Source: Clostridia bacterium (GTDB taxonomy: Bacteria; Bacillota; Clostridia; Oscillospirales; CAG-272). Taken from it: 6,564 nt of DNA. Under the pieces are notes generated by a model that was not told where the DNA came from, did no database searches, and saw only the letters and a program-made list of their open reading frames with translations. A program made the position numbers and the translations under genes. Below, piece by piece: positions 4,608-6,564 of the stretch; the first letter of the stretch is position 1, and each line of letters starts with the position of its first letter. The stretch lies in assembly GCA_017382555.1 (NCBI GenBank), contig JAFOAB010000112.1, positions 1 through 6,564 of the forward strand, read 5' to 3'.

Positions 4608-6554
4608 GTGAAAAAAAGATTTTTTATCATTTTGCCCGTGCTTGTTGCCGCTTTATGCGTTGGCGTAGCGCTTTTGAGCCGCGCAGTAAGCCTGAAAAAC
4701 GAGTATGATGCGGCATGCGCTCTTATGGATGCAAATGATTATAATGCCGCCGCCGATGCATTTGCGCTTCTTGGCGATTATTTGGACTCCAAAGCGCTTC
4801 TTGCAAAATGCAACAGACTTATGAAGGCGCAATCCACCGAGAGCGAGGAGGAACGCCTTTACCGCATTGCGCAAAATTATTACCTTAACGGTGAATACAA
4901 GGATGCGCGCAAGATCTTCCGCAGCTTGGGCAGTTATTCAGATGCGGAGGAGCGTATCTCCGATTGCACGTACGAGCTTGGTGAATTTGAAATGCTGCGT
5001 GGAAATTATGAAACTGCGGCGGGTATTTTTGCCTCGCTTGTCGATTATAAGGACAGCGCCGCGCTTGCGATGGAATGCAGATATCTGCAGGGGCTGGAAT
5101 ACATAAAAAACGGACATGCGCAGGATGCGGTAGCGCTTTTTAAGCGAATGGGACCGTATAAGGATACGGAGAGCTATATTGCCGAATACGATAAGGGATT
5201 GGTTTATGATGAGGCAGTTCGTCTGCTAAAAAATAATGATACACATGGCGCGCTAAAGCTTTTTTATAGCATCGAGGATTATAAGGACAGCAAATCAAGG
5301 GCGAGTGATATAGCGGGTAAAATTTACACCAACGTTACAAACGTGCACTTAAAGAACGAGGATTACCGAAGCGCGTTGAGCGATCTTGCCATTTTAGCGG
5401 AATATGGCTATTCGGACAGCGCCGAGAAAAGAGCGGAGCTGCAGGAAACGCTATATGAAAAGGCAGAAAACGCAGCTTTAAATACCAAAACGTTTGACAC
5501 CGCTATAGAGTATTACGGAATACTTGAGGATTATAAGGACAGCCGCGAGCGCTTGACCGAGGCTCGATACAACAAGGCGGTTTACCTGAGCGATATTGAG
5601 ACGGACAAATATGAGGCGTATCTGATTTTGCTTGAGCTTGGAGATTATAAGGATACCTCGCTTAGATTGGCAGAGCTTCAGCAGCTTGAGGACAGGTACA
5701 TTAAGGCTATTGCGCATATAGAAAACAAGGAATACGAAGAGGCGTTTGACCTACTTAAAAATATCAATTACCGCGACGGTAAAGTGAAATTTTGGGATGT
5801 TGCGGAGGTCTTGGCTCGTGCTTCGTATGAGAAATGCGATTACCTTGCCGCTTATAATTATTTGGCAGCCGATTACCTCCCGAAAAGCTGTCGCACACTC
5901 TTCGATGACATTATGTATGAGCTTTGTAAACAGTACTTCGAATGCGGTATGGTTGAGGAGGCTGTAAATGCACTAAACGACAATAGAAATGGTATAAAAT
6001 GCGAGATCTTGCTTAAAGAAATCAAAAATTCTCCCGAATATTGGCGGCTTGAAACAAGCACTCGTGTTTTGCTCGGGAAAATGAGGACGAGTGCATTTTC
6101 TGAAGAGATTGACTACATTTCTTGGAGCGTTTTTAAGCGTGAGAGGGACAGGATTTGGATTATATCCGACGAAATAATAAGCTGTGAACCATATGGCGGA
6201 GAAAGCTGGCAAGAAAGCTTTCTTCGCAAATGGTTGAACGTAAGCTTTTTGGATTCCGTGTTCTCCGACGAGGAGAAACGGTATATTGCGGATATGGATC
6301 GCAACGGTACAACAGATAAGGTGAGCCTTATCAGCGCAGAGGAGCTAATGACGCATCAGATACTCGCCGCCGGAGCGAACCCTTACACTTGGGGGCAATT
6401 CAGGGCTCACGGGCTTCCTCAAGGCTGGAAATGGAGCTTTAATTGGTATTTGCTTGACGGCAGCCTTTACCATACCGGCAAAGATGCTTACTTTGCTTGG
6501 TCAACTGATTACGTTGCGGGTGTGCGCCCCATTGTGTGCTTAACGTTTGAGTAA
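4608..6554 (+). CDS. Anchored extracytoplasmic TPR-like repeat protein with DUF6273-like C-terminus
   Basis: A 648-residue protein. Residues 1-4 (MKKR) and the hydrophobic 5-24 form a signal anchor. Cys17 follows A-A-L, a poor lipobox, so a lipoprotein is unlikely and the bulk should sit outside the membrane. Residues about 31-398 hold nine degenerate repeats of 37-52 residues. Each has a helix pair of the type 'A...L..g.Y..A...F..L' ending in Y-x-D-(S/T), often followed by L/R...C. The key tyrosines are at 58, 110, 147, 184, 225, 268, 309, 347 and 388. Such repeats are probably TPR/Sel1-like helical scaffolds for protein binding. Residues about 399-490 continue helical without a clear motif. 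Residues about 498-648 match the DUF6273 pattern: ISWSVF (504-509), SWQESFLRKWLN (533-544), DKVSLISAEEL (570-580) and GVRPIVCL (638-645). The function of that domain is unknown. The gene is divergent from yfhO with its own promoter. Function is not assignable beyond a likely envelope scaffold or receptor. Confidence 0.85.
   Translation: MKKRFFIILPVLVAALCVGVALLSRAVSLKNEYDAACALMDANDYNAAADAFALLGDYLDSKALLAKCNRLMKAQSTESEEERLYRIAQNYYLNGEYKDARKIFRSLGSYSDAEERISDCTYELGEFEMLRGNYETAAGIFASLVDYKDSAALAMECRYLQGLEYIKNGHAQDAVALFKRMGPYKDTESYIAEYDKGLVYDEAVRLLKNNDTHGALKLFYSIEDYKDSKSRASDIAGKIYTNVTNVHLKNEDYRSALSDLAILAEYGYSDSAEKRAELQETLYEKAENAALNTKTFDTAIEYYGILEDYKDSRERLTEARYNKAVYLSDIETDKYEAYLILLELGDYKDTSLRLAELQQLEDRYIKAIAHIENKEYEEAFDLLKNINYRDGKVKFWDVAEVLARASYEKCDYLAAYNYLAADYLPKSCRTLFDDIMYELCKQYFECGMVEEAVNALNDNRNGIKCEILLKEIKNSPEYWRLETSTRVLLGKMRTSAFSEEIDYISWSVFKRERDRIWIISDEIISCEPYGGESWQESFLRKWLNVSFLDSVFSDEEKRYIADMDRNGTTDKVSLISAEELMTHQILAAGANPYTWGQFRAHGLPQGWKWSFNWYLLDGSLYHTGKDAYFAWSTDYVAGVRPIVCLTFE
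4698..5801 (+). repeat. Nine in-frame Y-x-D-S/T helical repeats
   Basis: Within the preceding gene, codons 31-398 encode nine copies of a roughly 40-residue unit. The spacing between key tyrosines is 52, 37, 37, 41, 43, 41, 38 and 41 residues. Most copies differ widely in DNA. The motif core GATTATAAGGACAGC, however, is identical at 5043-5057, 5277-5291 and 5529-5543, and nearly so at 5643-5657. The array therefore arose by internal duplication that has largely drifted apart. Confidence 0.8.
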
Positions 6555-6564
6555 TGTAGGTTCA

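Noticed and set aside
4611..4625. A7-GA-T6 run just after the GTG start as a phase-variation switch
   Set aside because: The run is short and explained by Lys-Lys-Arg-Phe-Phe codons of an ordinary signal sequence. There is no sign of frame disruption.
4647..4661. Lipoprotein signal with Cys17 of the repeat protein
   Set aside because: The residues before the cysteine are Ala-Ala-Leu. A Leu at -1 does not fit a lipobox, so a signal anchor is the better reading.
1..6564. CRISPR array, tRNA, rRNA, transposase, defence or toxin-antitoxin genes
   Set aside because: I found no direct-repeat/spacer arrays, tRNA-like folds, or frames with motifs of these systems. All long frames outside the four intact genes are shadows of them.

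Overview
The window looks like a piece of a Gram-positive, spore-forming Clostridia-type chromosome, possibly from an uncultured gut lineage. The evidence is a SpoVT-type sporulation regulator, strong AGGAGG-type ribosome binding sites before every gene, sigma-A promoters with 17-nt spacers, AT-rich intergenic gaps, a YfhO-family membrane protein, and a large secreted or anchored repeat protein ending in a DUF6273-like domain. The lineage is an inference; there is no rRNA or other marker gene.

Layout: (1) bases 1-15 carry the first five codons of a gene reading leftwards off the window. (2) A 200-base gap holds a candidate sigma-G-like promoter and a 75-base imperfect inverted repeat, followed by spoVT (214-759, +). 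(3) A consensus sigma-A promoter, starting 12 bases after the spoVT stop, drives a small one-TM protein of unknown function (824-1264, +) from a GTG start. (4) A 102-base convergent gap carries two terminator hairpins. (5) A 1007-residue YfhO-family polytopic membrane protein runs on the minus strand (1367-4390). (6) A 217-base AT-rich gap holds two back-to-back promoters, both with extended -10 elements. (7) A 648-residue anchored extracytoplasmic protein follows (4608-6554, +), with nine Y-x-D repeats and a C-terminal DUF6273-like domain. It ends 10 bases before the window does.

How the genes work together: spoVT should act in the forespore on the sigma-G programme. The other three intact products are all predicted membrane proteins. 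YfhO homologues are linked to glycosylation of lipoteichoic acid in Bacillus and Listeria. The divergent repeat/DUF6273 protein faces the same side of the membrane, so a shared envelope role is possible but unproven. The window holds no defence system, mobile element gene, CRISPR array or RNA gene that I can support. It reads as ordinary chromosome with a few notable details: the repeat in the spoVT leader, the mirrored terminators, an orphan small membrane protein, and the repeat/DUF6273 architecture.
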